In this document: positions 24,500-35,685 of the stretch, piece by piece
How positions within the stretch are numbered: the first letter of the stretch is position 1
Layout: each line of letters begins with the position of its first letter
Assembly (NCBI GenBank): GCA_037176725.1
Contig: JAZBRS010000035.1
Span: 48,990,001 to 49,054,000 of the forward strand
Source of the DNA: Posidonia oceanica
Taxonomy: Eukaryota; Streptophyta; Magnoliopsida; Alismatales; Posidoniaceae
Reading direction: 5' to 3'
Length of the DNA: 64,000 bases
Made by a program: the position numbers and the translations under genes
Notes under the pieces: generated by a model
Database searches by the model: none
The model's input: only the letters and a program-made list of their open reading frames with translations
Told to the model about the DNA's origin: nothing

Positions 24500-26890
24500 A
24501 TGACTTCGAAAAGGCATGCAAAGGCGCTCGTCCTCAAACCGATTGAGGAAACAAGCAGACATGACTTCGAAAAGGCATGCAAAGGCACTCGTCCTCAAAC
24601 CTATTGAGGAAACAAGTAGACATTACTTCGAAAAGGCATGCAAAGGCGCTCGTCCTCAAACCCATTGAGGAAACAAGCAGACATAACTTCGAAAAGGCAT
24701 GCAAAGGCGCTTGTCCTCAGACCCAATGAGGAAACAAGCAAACATGACCTTGAAAGGGCATGCATTGGCGCTCGTCCTCTAACCCATTGAGGAAAGAAGC
24801 AGACATGACTTCGAATGGGCATGCAAAGGTGCTCGTCCTCAAACCCATTGAGGAAACAAGCAGACAAGACCTCGAAAGGGCATGCAAAGGACTTGTCCTC
24901 AAACCGACTAAGGAAACAAGTAGACATGACTTCGAAAAGGCATGCAAAGGAGCTCGTCCTCAAACATATTGAGTAAATAAGTAGACATGACCCCGAAAGG
25001 GCATGCAAAGGCGCTTGTCCTCAAACCAATTGAGGAAAGAAGCAGACATGACCTCGAAAGGGCATGCAAAGGGCTCGTCCTCAAACCGAATGAGGGAACA
25101 AGCAGACATGACTTCGTAAAGGTGTGCAAAGGTGCTCGTCCTTAAACCCAATGAGGAAACAAGCAGACATGACTTTGAAAAGGCAAGCAAAGGCGCTCGT
25201 CCTCAAACCAATTGAGGAAACAAGCAGACAAGACCACAAAAGGGCATGCATAGGGCTCGTCCTCGAACCGACGGAGGAAACAAGCTGACATGACTTCGAA
25301 AAGGCATGCAAAGGCGCTCGTCCTCAAACCCATTGAGGAAACAAGCGGACATGACTTCGAAATTGCATGCAAAGGTCTCGTCCTCAAATCGACGGAGGAA
25401 ACAAGCAGACAAGGCCTCGGAAGGGCATGCAAAGGCGCTCGTCCTCAAAGTCATTGCAGAGACAAGCAGACATGACCTCGAAAGGGCATGCAAAGGAGCT
25501 TGTCCCTAAACCTATGAGGATACAAGCACACATGACTTCAAAAAGGCATGCAAAGGCGATCGGCCTCAAACCCATTGACGAGACAAGCATACATGATTTC
25601 GAATAGGTATGCAATGGCGCTCGTCCTGAAACCCATTGAGGAAACAAGCAGACATGACTTCGAAAAGGGCAAGCAATGGGCTCGTCCTCAAACCGACTGA
25701 GGAATCAAGCAAACATGACCCCATAAAGGCATGCAAAGGTGCTCGTCCACTAACCTTTGAGGATACAAGCAGACAAGACCTCGAAAGGGCATGCAAAGGC
25801 GCTCGTCCTCAAACCTATGAGGATACAAGCCGACAAGACCTCGAAAGGGCAAGCAAAGGCGATCGTCCTCAAACTGATTGAGGTAACAAGCAGACATGAC
25901 CTTGAAAGGGCATGCAAAGGCGCTCGTCCTCAAACCCATTGAGGAAACAAGCAAGACTTGACTTCGAAGAGGCATGCAAAGGCGCTCGATCTTTAACCGA
26001 CTGAGGAAATAAGCAGACCTGACATCGAAAAGACATGTAAAGGCACTCCACCTAAAATCGACTTAGGAAACAAGCAGACATGACTTCGAAAAGGCATGCA
26101 AAGGCACTTGTCCTCAAATCCATTGAGGAAACACGCAGACATGACCACGAAAGGGCTTGCAAAGTGTTCGTCCACAAACCGACTGAGGAAACAAGCAGAC
26201 ATGACTTTGAAATGGCAAGCAAAGGTGCTCGTCCTCTAACCCATTGAGGAAACAAGCAGACATGACTTCGAAAAGGCATGCAAAGGCGCTCGTCCTCAAA
26301 CCGATTGAGGAAACAAGCAGACATGACTTCGAAAAGGCATGCAAAGGCACTCGTCCTCAAACCTATTGAGGAAACAAGCAGACATTACTTCGAAAAGGCA
26401 TGCAAAGGCGCTCGTCCTCAAACCCAATGAGGAAACAAGCAGACATGACTTCGAAAAGGCATGCAAAGGTGCTTGTCCTCAGACCCAATGAGGAAACAAG
26501 CAAACATGACCTTGAAAGGGCATGCATTGGCGCTCGTCCTCTAACCCATTGAGGAAAGAAGCAGACATGACTTCGAATGGGCATGCAAAGGCGCTCGTCC
26601 TCAAACCCAATGAGGAAACAAGCAGACAAGACCTCGAAAGGGCATGCAAAGGGCTTGTCCTCAAACCGACTAAGGAAACAAGTAGACATGACTTCGAAAA
26701 GGCATGCAAAGGCGCTCGTCCTCAAACATATTGAGGAAATAAGTAGACATGGCTTCGAAAAGGCATGCAAAGGCGCTTGTCCTCAAACCCATTGAGGAAA
26801 GAAGTAGACATGACCTCGAAAGGGCATGCAAAGGGCTCGTCCTCAAACCGAATGAGGGAACAAGCAGACATGACTTCGAAAAGGTGTGCA
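24500..26890. repeat. Higher-order duplication, offset 1,762 bp
   Basis: About 24,500-25,110 matches about 26,262-26,870 at an offset of 1,762 bp, including the distinctive AACATGACCTTGAAAGGGCATGCATTGG unit (described here in part). A further partial copy lies at about 27,090-27,350, another 547 bp along. The marker GACTTCGGAAAGGCACGCATAGG also recurs near 16,150, 23,830, 24,310 and 27,480. Confidence 0.75.
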
Positions 26891-29800
26891 GAGGTGCCCG
26901 TCCTCAAACCTAATGAGTAAAATAGCGTACATGACTTCGGAAAGGCATGCAAAGGCGCTCGTCCTCAAACCGAATGAGGGAACAAGCAGACATGACTTCG
27001 AAAAGGCATGCAAAGGCACTCGTCCTCAAACCTATTGAGGAAACAAGCAGACATGACTTCGAAAAGGCATGCAAAGGCACTCGTCCTCAAACCTATTGAG
27101 GAAAGAAGCAGACATGACTTCGATTGGGCATGCAATGGCGCTCGTCCTCAAACTCATTGAGGAAACAAGCAGACAAGACCTCGAAAGGGCATGCAAAGGG
27201 CTTGTCCTCAAACCGACTAAGGAAACAAGTTGACATGACTTCGAAAAGGCATGCAAAGGCGCTCGTCCTCAAACATATTGAGGAAATAAGTAGACATGGC
27301 TTCGAAAAGGCATGCAAAGGCGCTTGTCCTCAAACCCATTGAGGAAAGAAGTAGACATGATCTCGAAAGGGCATGCAAAGGGCTCGTCCTCAAATCGAAT
27401 GAGGAACAAGCAGACATGACTTCGACAAGGCGTGCAAAGGTGCCCGTCCTCAAACCCAATGAGTAAAATTGCATACATGACTTCGGAAAGGCACGCATAG
27501 GCAATCGACCTCAAACCGACTGAGCAAACAAGCAGACATGACTTCGAAAAGGCATGCAAAGGCGCTCGTCCTCAAGCCTACTGAGGAAACAAGCAGACAT
27601 GACTTCGAAATGGCTTGCAAAGACGCTTGCGCTCAAATCCATTGTGGAAACAAGCAGACATGACTTTGAAAAGGCAGGCAAAGGCGCTCGTCCCTAAACC
27701 CATTGAGGAAACAAGCAGACATGACTTCCAAAAGACTTGCAAAGGCGCTCGTCCACAAAACCATTGAGGAAACAAGCAGACAAGACCTCAAAAGGGCATG
27801 CAAAGGGCTCGTCCTCGAACCAACGGAGGAAACAAGCAGACATGACTTCGAAAAGGCATGCAAAGGCGCTCGTCCTCAAACCCATTGAGGAAACAAGCGG
27901 ACATGACTTCGAAATGGCTTGCAAAGGACTCTTCCTCAAACCGACGGAGGAAACAAGCAGACATGGCCTCGGAAGGACATGCAAAGGCGTTCATCCACTA
28001 ACCTTTGAGGATACAAGCAGACATGACCTCGAAAGGGCATGCAAAGGCGCTCGTCCTCAAACCTATGAGGATACAAGCCGACAAGACCTCGAAAGGGCAA
28101 GCAAAGGCGCTCGTCCTCAAACGGACTGAGGTAACAAGCAGACATGTCCTTGAAAGGGCATGCAAAGGCGCTCGTCCTCAAATCCATTGAGGAAACAAGC
28201 AGACATGACTTCGAAAAGGCATGCAAAGGCGCTCGTTCTCTAACTGACTGACGAAATAAGCAGACATGACATCGAAAAGACTTGTAAAGGCACTCCTCCT
28301 AAAACCGACTGAGGAAACAAGCAGACATGACTTCGAAAAGGCATGCAAAGGCACTCGTCCTCTAACCAATAGAGGAAACAAGCAGACATGACTTTGAAAA
28401 GGCATGCAAAGGCACTTATCCTCAAATCCATTGAGGAAACACGCAGACAGGACCACGAATGGGCTTGAAAAGGGTTCGTCCTCAAACTGACTGGGGAAAC
28501 AAGCAAACATGACTTTGAAATGGCATGCAAAGGTGCTCGTCCTCAAACCCAATGAGGAAACAAGCAGACATGACTTCGAAAAGGCATGCAAAGGCGCTCG
28601 TCCTCAAATCGATTGAGAAAACAAGCAGACATGACTTCGAAAAGGCATGCAAAGGTACTCGTCCTCAAACCTATTGAGGGAACAAGCAAACATGACTTCG
28701 ACAAGGCGTGCAAAGGTGCCCGTCCTCAAACTCATTGAGGAAACAAGCAGACATGACTTCGAAAAGGCATGCAATGGCGCTTGTCCTCAAACGCATTGAG
28801 GAAACAAGCAAACATGACCTTGAAAGGGCATGCATAGGCACTCGTCCTCTAACCCATTGAGGAAACAAGCAGACATGACTTCGAATGGGCATGCAAAGGC
28901 GCTCGTCCTCAAACCCATTGAGGAAACAAGCTGACAAGACCTCGAAAGGGCATGCAAAGGGCTTATCCTTAAACTGACTAAGGAAACAAGCAGACATGAC
29001 TTCGAAAAGGCATGCAAAGGCGCTCGTCCTCAAACCAATTGAGGAAACAAGCAGACATGACTTCGAAAAGGCATGCAAAGGCACTTGTCCTCAAATCCAT
29101 TGAGGAAACACGCAGACATGACCACGAAAGGGCTGGCAAAGGGTTCGTCCTCAAATCGACTGAGGTAACAAGCAGACATGACTTTGAAATGGCATGCAAA
29201 AGTGCTCGTCCTCAAACCCATTGAGGAAACAAGCAGACATGACTTCGAAAAGGCATGCAAAGGCGCTCGTCATCAAACCGAATGAGGAAACAAGCAGACA
29301 TGACTTCGAAAAGGCATGCAAAGGCGCTCGTCCTCAAACCTATTGAGGAAACAAGCAGACATTACTTCGAAAAGGCATGCAAAGGCGCTCGTCCTCAAAC
29401 CCATTGAGGAAACAAGCAAACTTGACTTCGAAAAGGCATGCAAAGGTGCTCGTCCTCAAACCCATTGAGGAAACAAGCAGACAAGCCTTCGAAAAGGCAA
29501 GCAAAGGCACTTGTCCTCAAACCCACTGAGGAAACATGCAGACATGTTCTTGAAAGTGCATGCAAAGGGCTTCTCATCAAACCGACTGAGGAAAGAAGCA
29601 GACGTGACTTCAAAAAGGCATGCAAAGGCGCTCGTCCTCAAACCTATGAGGAAATAAGCAGACATGACTTTGGAAAGGCATGCAATGGACTCATCCTCAA
29701 ACCGACTGAGGATACAAGCAGACATGACCCCGAAAGGGCATACAAAGGCGCTCGTCCTCAAACTCATTGAGGAAAGAAGCAGACATGACCTTGAAAGGGC

Positions 29801-31691
29801 ATGCAATGGGTTCGTCCTCAAATCGACTGAGGATTCAAGTAGACATGACTTTGAAAAGGCTTGTTGAGGCCCTCGTCCGCAAATCCATTGAGGAAACAAG
29901 CAGACATGACCTTGAAAGTGCATGCAAAGGCGCTCGTCCTCAAACCTATGTGGATACAAGCAGACATGACCTCGAATGGGCATGCAAAGGGCTCGTCCTC
30001 AAACCGACTGAGGAAACAAGCAGACATGACATTGAAATGGCTTGCAAAGATGCTTGTGCTCAAACCCATTGTGGAAACAAGTAGACATGACTTCGAAAAG
30101 GCATGCAAAGGCGCTCGTCCTCAAACCGATTGAGGAAACAAGCAGACATGACTTCGAAAAGGCATGCAAAGGCACTCGTCCTCAAACCGATAGAGGAAAC
30201 AAGCAAACATGATTTCGAAAAGGCTTGCAAAGGCGCTCGTCCTCAAACCTATTGTGGAAACAAGCAGACATGACTTCGAAAAGGCATGCAAAGGCGCTCG
30301 TTGTCAAACCCAGTGAGGAAACAAGCAGACATGACTTCGAAAAGGCATGCATAGGTGCTCGTCCTCAAACCCAATGAGGAAACAAGCAGACATGACTTCG
30401 AAGGAGCATGCAAAGGCGCTCGTCCTCAAACCCATTGAGGAAACAAGCAGACATGACCTCAAAAGGGCATGCAAAGGGCTCGTCCTCAAATCGACTGTGG
30501 AAACAAGCAGACTTGACTTCGAAAAGGCATGCAAAGGCGCTCGTCATCAATCCTATGAGGAAACAAGCAGACATGACTTCGAAAAGACATGCAAAGGGCT
30601 CGTCCTCAAATCGACTGAGGAAACAAGCAGACATGAGCTCCGAAGGGCATGCAAAGGCGCTCGTCCCCAAACTCATTGAGGAAACAAGCAGACATGACCT
30701 CGAAAAGGCATGCAAAGGGCTTGTCCTCAAACCGACTGAGGAAACAAGCGGACTTGACTTTGAAATGGCATGCTAAGGCACTCGTCCATAAACCTATGGG
30801 GAAACAAGCAGACATGACTTCGAAAAGGCATGCAAAGGGCTCGTCCACAAAGCGACTAAGGAAACAAGCAGACTTGACCTCGAAAGGGCTTGCAAAGGCG
30901 CTCGTCCTCAAACTCAATGAGGAAACATGCAGACTTGACCTTGAAAGGGCATGCAAAGGGCTCGTCCTCAAACCAACTGAGGAAACAAGTTGACATGACT
31001 TTGAAATGGCATGCAAAGGGGCTTATCCTCAAACCTATGAGGATACAAGCAAACATGACTTCGAAAAAGCATGCAAAGGTGCTTGTCCTCAAACCCATTG
31101 AGGAAACAAGTAGACATGACTCGAATGGACATGCAAAGGTGCTCGTCCTCAAACCTATGAGGATACTAGCAGACATGACCTCGAAAGGGCATGCAAAGGC
31201 GCTCGTCCTCAAACCAACTGAGGAAACAAGCAGACATGACCTTGAAAGGGCATGCAAAGGCGCTCGTCCTCAAACCCATTGAGGAAACAAGCAGGCATGA
31301 CTTCAAAAAGGCATGCAAAGGCGCTCGTCCCCAAACCGACTGAGGAAATAAACAGATATGACATCGAAAAGGCATGTAAAGGCGCTCGTCCTCAAACCGA
31401 CTGAGGAAACAAGCAGACATGACTTCGAAAAGGCATGCAAAGGCACTCGTCCTTAAACCTATTGAGGAAACAAGCAGACATGACTTCGGAAAGGCATGCA
31501 AAGACGCTTGTCGTCAAACCCATTGAGGAAACAAGCAGACATGACCTCGAAAGGGCATGCAAAGGGCTCGTCCTCAAACTGACTGTGGAAACAAGCAGAC
31601 ATGACTTCGAAAATGCATGCAAAGGTGCTCATCCTCAAACCCATTGAGGAAACATGCAGACATGACTTCAAAAAGGCATGCAAAGGCTCTC

Positions 31692-31965
31692 GTCCTCAAA
31701 CCAACTGAGGAAACAAGCAGACATGACTTCGAAAAGGCGTGCAAAGGCGCTCGTCCTCATACCTATTGAGGAAACAAGCAGACATGACTTCGAAAAGGGA
31801 TGCAAAGGCGCTCGTCCTCAAACCGATTGAGGAAACAAGCAGACATGACTTCGAAAAGGTATGCAAAGGCGCTCGTCCTCAAACCCATTGAGGAAACTAG
31901 CAGACATGACTTTGAAACAGCATGCAAAGGCACTCGTCCTCTAACCCATATAGGAAACAAGCAGA
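31692..31965. repeat. Long-distance copy of 18,421-18,694
   Basis: About 270 bp of the array near its right end matches 18,421-18,694 at an offset of 13,271 bp, including the rare CCTCATACCTATTGAGG unit and the AACCCATATAGGAAAC unit. It shows exchange between distant parts of the array. Confidence 0.8.
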
Positions 31966-32734
31966 CATGACCTTGAAAGGGCATGCAACGGGCTCGTCCT
32001 CAAACCGACTGAGGAAACAAGCTGACATGACTTCGAAAAGGCATGCAAAGGCGCTCGTCCTCAAACCTATGAGGAAACAAGCAGACATGACTTCGAAAAG
32101 GCATGCAAAGGGCTTGTCCTCAAACCGACTGAGGATACAAGCAGACATGACCCCGAAAGGGCATGCAAAGGCGCTCGTCCTCAAACTCTTTGAGGAAAGA
32201 AGCAGACATGACCTTGAAAGGGCATGCAATGGGCTCGTCCTCAAATCGACTGAGGAAACATGTAGACATGACTTCGAAAAGGCTTGCTGAGGCCCTCGTC
32301 CTCAAATCCATTGAGGAAACAAGTAGACATGATCTTGAAAGGGCATGCAAAGGCGCTCGTCCTCAAACCCATTGAGGACACAAGTAGACATGACTTCGGA
32401 ATGGCATGCAAAGGCGCTCGTCCTCAAACCTATGAGGATACAAGCAGACATGACTTCGAAGAGGCAGGCGAAGGTGCTATCCTCAAACTCATTGAGGAAA
32501 CAAGGAGACATGACTTCGGAAAGGCATGCAAAGGCGCTCATCCTCAAACCTACGAGGAAACTAGCAGACATGACTTCGAAATGGCATGCAAAGGCGCTTG
32601 TCCTCAAACCTTTGAGGATAGAAGCTGACATGACTTCGAAAAGGCATGCGAAGGCGCTCGTCCTCAAACCCATTGAAAAATCAAGCAGACACATGGATCA
32701 ACAGGGAAGGGGGTTACCATTGGGCAGTAAAAAA

Positions 32735-32865
32735 GTTGTCCCTGGTATCAGGGGGGATACCAGGGGACAACCGAAGCACCCTTGGCATCAAAAAACGGAG
32801 ACATAGGCAAACTAACGCGCTTGTCAAGCGAGTAGTTAGGGTTACTAGCCCAGATGTAGGGAGGA
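32735..32865. repeat. Right bracket module with hairpin
   Basis: The inverted repeat GTTGTCCCTGGTATC (32735-32749) and GATACCAGGGGACAAC (32756-32771) pairs over 15 bp with one bulged G. It is followed by CGAAGCACCC and GGCATC, and then by a GTAGTTAGGGTTACTAGCCC element. The order and sequence match 7640-7765 at the other end of the array, so the two modules form direct repeats about 25 kb apart. Confidence 0.85.
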
Positions 32866-34450
32866 TGAATGTAAAGAGTCACCGTGCAATGTGCAATGGC
32901 GGTTGGGGAATGCAATGGGTAGATGCAAAGGAAAATGCGGGGGCCCATCGTTGAGGGTGTGCAATGGTCTCAAAGTGGGCATGCGATGTAATGCCACGGA
33001 GTGGCAAACAAGGGACATGTCCGTCATCACGGACCACCCAACGCGGTGGGCGGCAAAACTTGAAAAGCGTGGAGCCTCTGAGCGAGGTTAGGCAAAAAGT
33101 GCTCGTCCTTGACTCCGATTTTCGAAAACAGGGAGAAAGGGGAAAATAGATTATTATGCATGTATGTTTTTTTTTTGTGGCTTAGGATTCAAAGCAGCTG
33201 TTGTCAAGTGGATGCTTTTGCAATTTCTGACTTAGGAGACTCTCGGTCCTTGTGCAATGCCATGCCGAGTTGTGGTCGGTGGCTCTCTTTCTCACTTAGT
33301 TCAGGAAGAGGCCTCGGCTTTGCAGAGTATAGCCTTTTGGCTGCATGTGGGTTGCAGAGGCGTCGGGTGTAGCTTCATAGCCTCTGTCTTAAATCCTCGG
33401 GGACTGACTACCACTTTTGATGCTCACGGGTTGTATTTTTCTTTTCCCCTCATGAGTGACTGGAGTTGCATTTAGCTTGCCAGGGATGTAGAGTTGTTGT
33501 CTGCACAAAGGAGTTGGAGCGTGCTGCTGCGCTCGGAGGGTGGGGTCAGGTCCTCTAGATAATGTTTCCCGTGCAGTTGGCAATGTGGTGCTTGGAGTTG
33601 AAAGTTGAGGGGGCTTCGATGCTCGTCCGAGTCACTCCTCTCATGAGTGCCTTCTTTCTTCAACTTCTTTCTTCATTTTTCTTTTGTGCTCAGCATGCAT
33701 ATCATGTTATCATATTCTTTTGCTCACATGATCTCTATTCTTTTGGACATGCATGTCTTCACCCTCTTAGGGTAGTGGTCCCTGATGAGACGTTAAGAGT
33801 TCGGCTGGTCGGCGTGCACCTTCAGCCTCCGCAATGTGTACAGGCAGCCTCTGGCCTATGCTCTGCTCTGCCTTGGTCCTCCCCATGTCTGGTGGACTCT
33901 CATGATAAAGTGGATATCGCTTCAAGGAGTTTTGAGCTCAGCGAGTTGTTCTGTTCTGCTCTCGATCTTACTCTGTAGCCACATGCAAGAAATGGCGCTG
34001 CTCGGGTGAGACCTGTCTGAGGTGGTTGATGCTTGACATCCTCTCGGCGTTGCTTGTTGTCCAAAGCCAGTTTTTCTGATTATAAAAATTTTTCTGGGTT
34101 TTTTTGTATTTTAGAAAGGGAATAAGCATGCTTTTGGGTTTTTCCATATGTTTTGTATTTTTTATGATTTTTCAGTTTAAAGAAAACATAAAAAGGGAAA
34201 ACCAACAGAAAGGAAAGCATGTTTTTGTTGCTTTTTTATTTTTTCGATTTTTTTGATGTTTTTGTCTTTTGTAGGGAATGGTATGTACATGCAGGAAGCG
34301 AAAATGCATGTTTTGGATTTTGACGGATTTTATAATTTTTATGTTTTTCGATAATGCGAGAAAACATGAAAGCGAGCAAAAGCAGGAAGATGAATGACAA
34401 TACATGCAAAAGGAAAAGACAAGGTAAGAGGTACTTACCTACCAGCAACC
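32866..34450. other. Non-coding interior between array and Gag-like frame
   Basis: No gene is recognisable on either strand. A phrase near 33,075 (CTCTGAGCGAGGTTAGG) resembles the sequence beside the polypurine tract at 7045. From about 34,060 to 34,370 the DNA is T-rich on the plus strand, so A-rich in the element's sense. It resembles the A-rich stretch at 1981-2170 and the usual post-coding spacer of Tat-type elements. A 138-residue frame at 33562-33978 has no recognisable domain and lies antisense. Confidence 0.5.
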
Positions 34451-34755
34451 TCAGGATGGAGGTGCTGGACCTGCTCCCGCGCCACTGGTGCTGCCCTGGC
34501 ATCTCTGGCCACGTACTCCCTTGTCCTTGCATACCCGTCCTGACTGAACCGAGGAAACGGGGAGCCCAAGATGTGGTGCAGCAAGGGGGGCTGGAACGAG
34601 TCCGACGGAACCAGAAGGGTCCGTCGGGGAGGAAACAGAGTCAGGAGCGATGGGATCAGACCACAAGGATTTGGAGCTGAGGAGTACCTACACGATGTCC
34701 CGGAGGGTACGGTAGTCATCCGTTAAGTGCCCCGAGGCTCGATGGAAACTGCAGT
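34451..34755 (-). pseudogene. Third Gag-domain copy, distal part beyond the solo LTR
   Basis: Read leftwards from the target-site duplication, the frame continues exactly from the part at 39946-40071. It gives SFHRASGHLTDDYRTL and then a TAG at 34688-34690. After the TAG the same frame stays open to a TGA at 34451, with a Ser/Thr/Pro-rich tail (SSPTDPSGSVGL) resembling the tail of copy 2 (SSLTDPLGRVGL). The last Cys of the Cys/His motif is Tyr. This proves that the 5.2-kb LTR landed inside an existing reading frame. The TAG is probably a decayed CAG. Confidence 0.7.
34751..34755. repeat. Target-site duplication GCAGT, left copy
   Basis: GCAGT directly precedes the LTR at 34756 and is repeated directly after it at 39946-39950. 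Confidence 0.9.
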
Positions 34756-35526
34756 TGTAGTAATCCTAAAATATCGAATCCTTGCACAATGCCAAAGCTC
34801 ACGTGCACCGATCAACATTAGGCTCACTATGTGTGGCGAAATCCGAGAAGGAAACTTGACTCGGAAACGCTGGCAAAAAGAAGAAAAAGAAATGATAAGA
34901 CAAATCAGAGTCGCTGCCATGTCTATTAGATTGGGAGACAAGGAAAACCAAGGGTAATGCATGAAAAGACATGCAAAACCAGATGCAAAGAGGATGCAAG
35001 GAGATGCGATGCAATGCGATGCGATGCTATATTATGCTATGCTATGACTCGTGCCTAGGATGAAGGAAGAGGTCATTGTGGGCCAAGAGAAAGGACAAGG
35101 ACTCCTGTTACGCATGGGGAAGGTGTTAGGCACCCTCGATACGTCCGAGAATCGGTCTTTCTTAGGCTATCTCGCTCGCAAATGCTGGGAAATGCCTACC
35201 TAATGCCTAAATGCAATGAATGTCTGAATGCATGCTCTAATGTGTGCTCTAGGTGTTAATATGCGTGCAGGGAATTAAACGTGCAAGCTATGTGCTCAGC
35301 AACGCTGCTAGTGATCTGAATTGGGCGAACCCTGGTTCGTGAGAACTCCTAGGCAGTAAGCATCATTGCCCTAATACAAATGCAGACGATAAAGCAAAAT
35401 AGCGATAAACAATGCAATGCAAGCGACATGCAGGGGAAAACGAAAGTGGGTACGGAAAACGGTGCAAAATGCAGGAGACATGCAAAGAAGGTAGGTGCGG
35501 ACACGTAAAACGAGGCAAATGCAAAA

Positions 35527-35685
35527 GAAAACAAATGCATGCACGCAAAACGATGCAAGGCTGAAGAAAACAGATGCATGCACGCGAAACGATGCAAATG
35601 TAGAAGAAAACAAATGCATGCATGCAAAACAAGGAAAAATGCAAAAGAAACAAATGCATGCACGCAAAACAAGGCAAATGCAAGC
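35527..35685. repeat. About 40-bp tandem repeats in the solo LTR
   Basis: Four units of about 40 bp begin GAAAACAAATGCATGCACGC and continue with AAAACGATGCAA or a variant. Weaker copies continue to about 35,760. The frames across it (Lys/Met/His-rich on plus, Phe/Cys-rich on minus) follow from the repeat. Confidence 0.75.

Larger units (their letters stand above)
7766..32693 (-). repeat. 24.9-kb tandem array of a 61-bp unit (internal satellite)
   Basis: The unit is GCATGCAAAGGCGCTCGTCC, then TCAAACCCATTGAGGAAACA, then AGCAGACATGACTTCGAAAAG (61 bp in all, plus strand). It repeats without spacers for about 24.9 kb, which is about 400 units by span divided by period. Three loop variants alternate: CCCATTGAGGAAAC, CCGACTGAGGAAAC and CCTATGAGGATAC; some units are 59 or 60 bp. 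Each unit contains an inverted repeat (TCCTCA / TGAGGA). The first and last units are degenerate. The array lies between the Gag-like frame and the polypurine tract, in the 3' untranslated region of the element. It has higher-order duplications, listed separately. It is not coding: both strands of the consensus unit contain TGA once per three units. Confidence 0.97.

Noticed and set aside
7766..32693. Dozens of overlapping frames of 60-199 residues on both strands of the array, including Cys/Phe-rich minus-strand repeats
   Set aside because: The unit is 61 bp, so a frame passes through all three phases and meets the TGA of the TTGAGG arm once per three units on either strand. Longer frames appear only where a 59- or 60-bp unit shifts phase. 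They carry no independent coding signal.
7766..32693. CRISPR-like array
   Set aside because: Units are contiguous, with no unique spacers, and the setting is a plant retrotransposon.
7766..32693. Free-standing centromeric satellite
   Set aside because: Both flanks are interior sequence of a single LTR element with matching target duplications. A wider satellite role elsewhere in the genome remains possible.
33562..33978. A 138-residue plus-strand frame
   Set aside because: It is antisense to the element, with no recognisable domain, and lies in unconserved interior.
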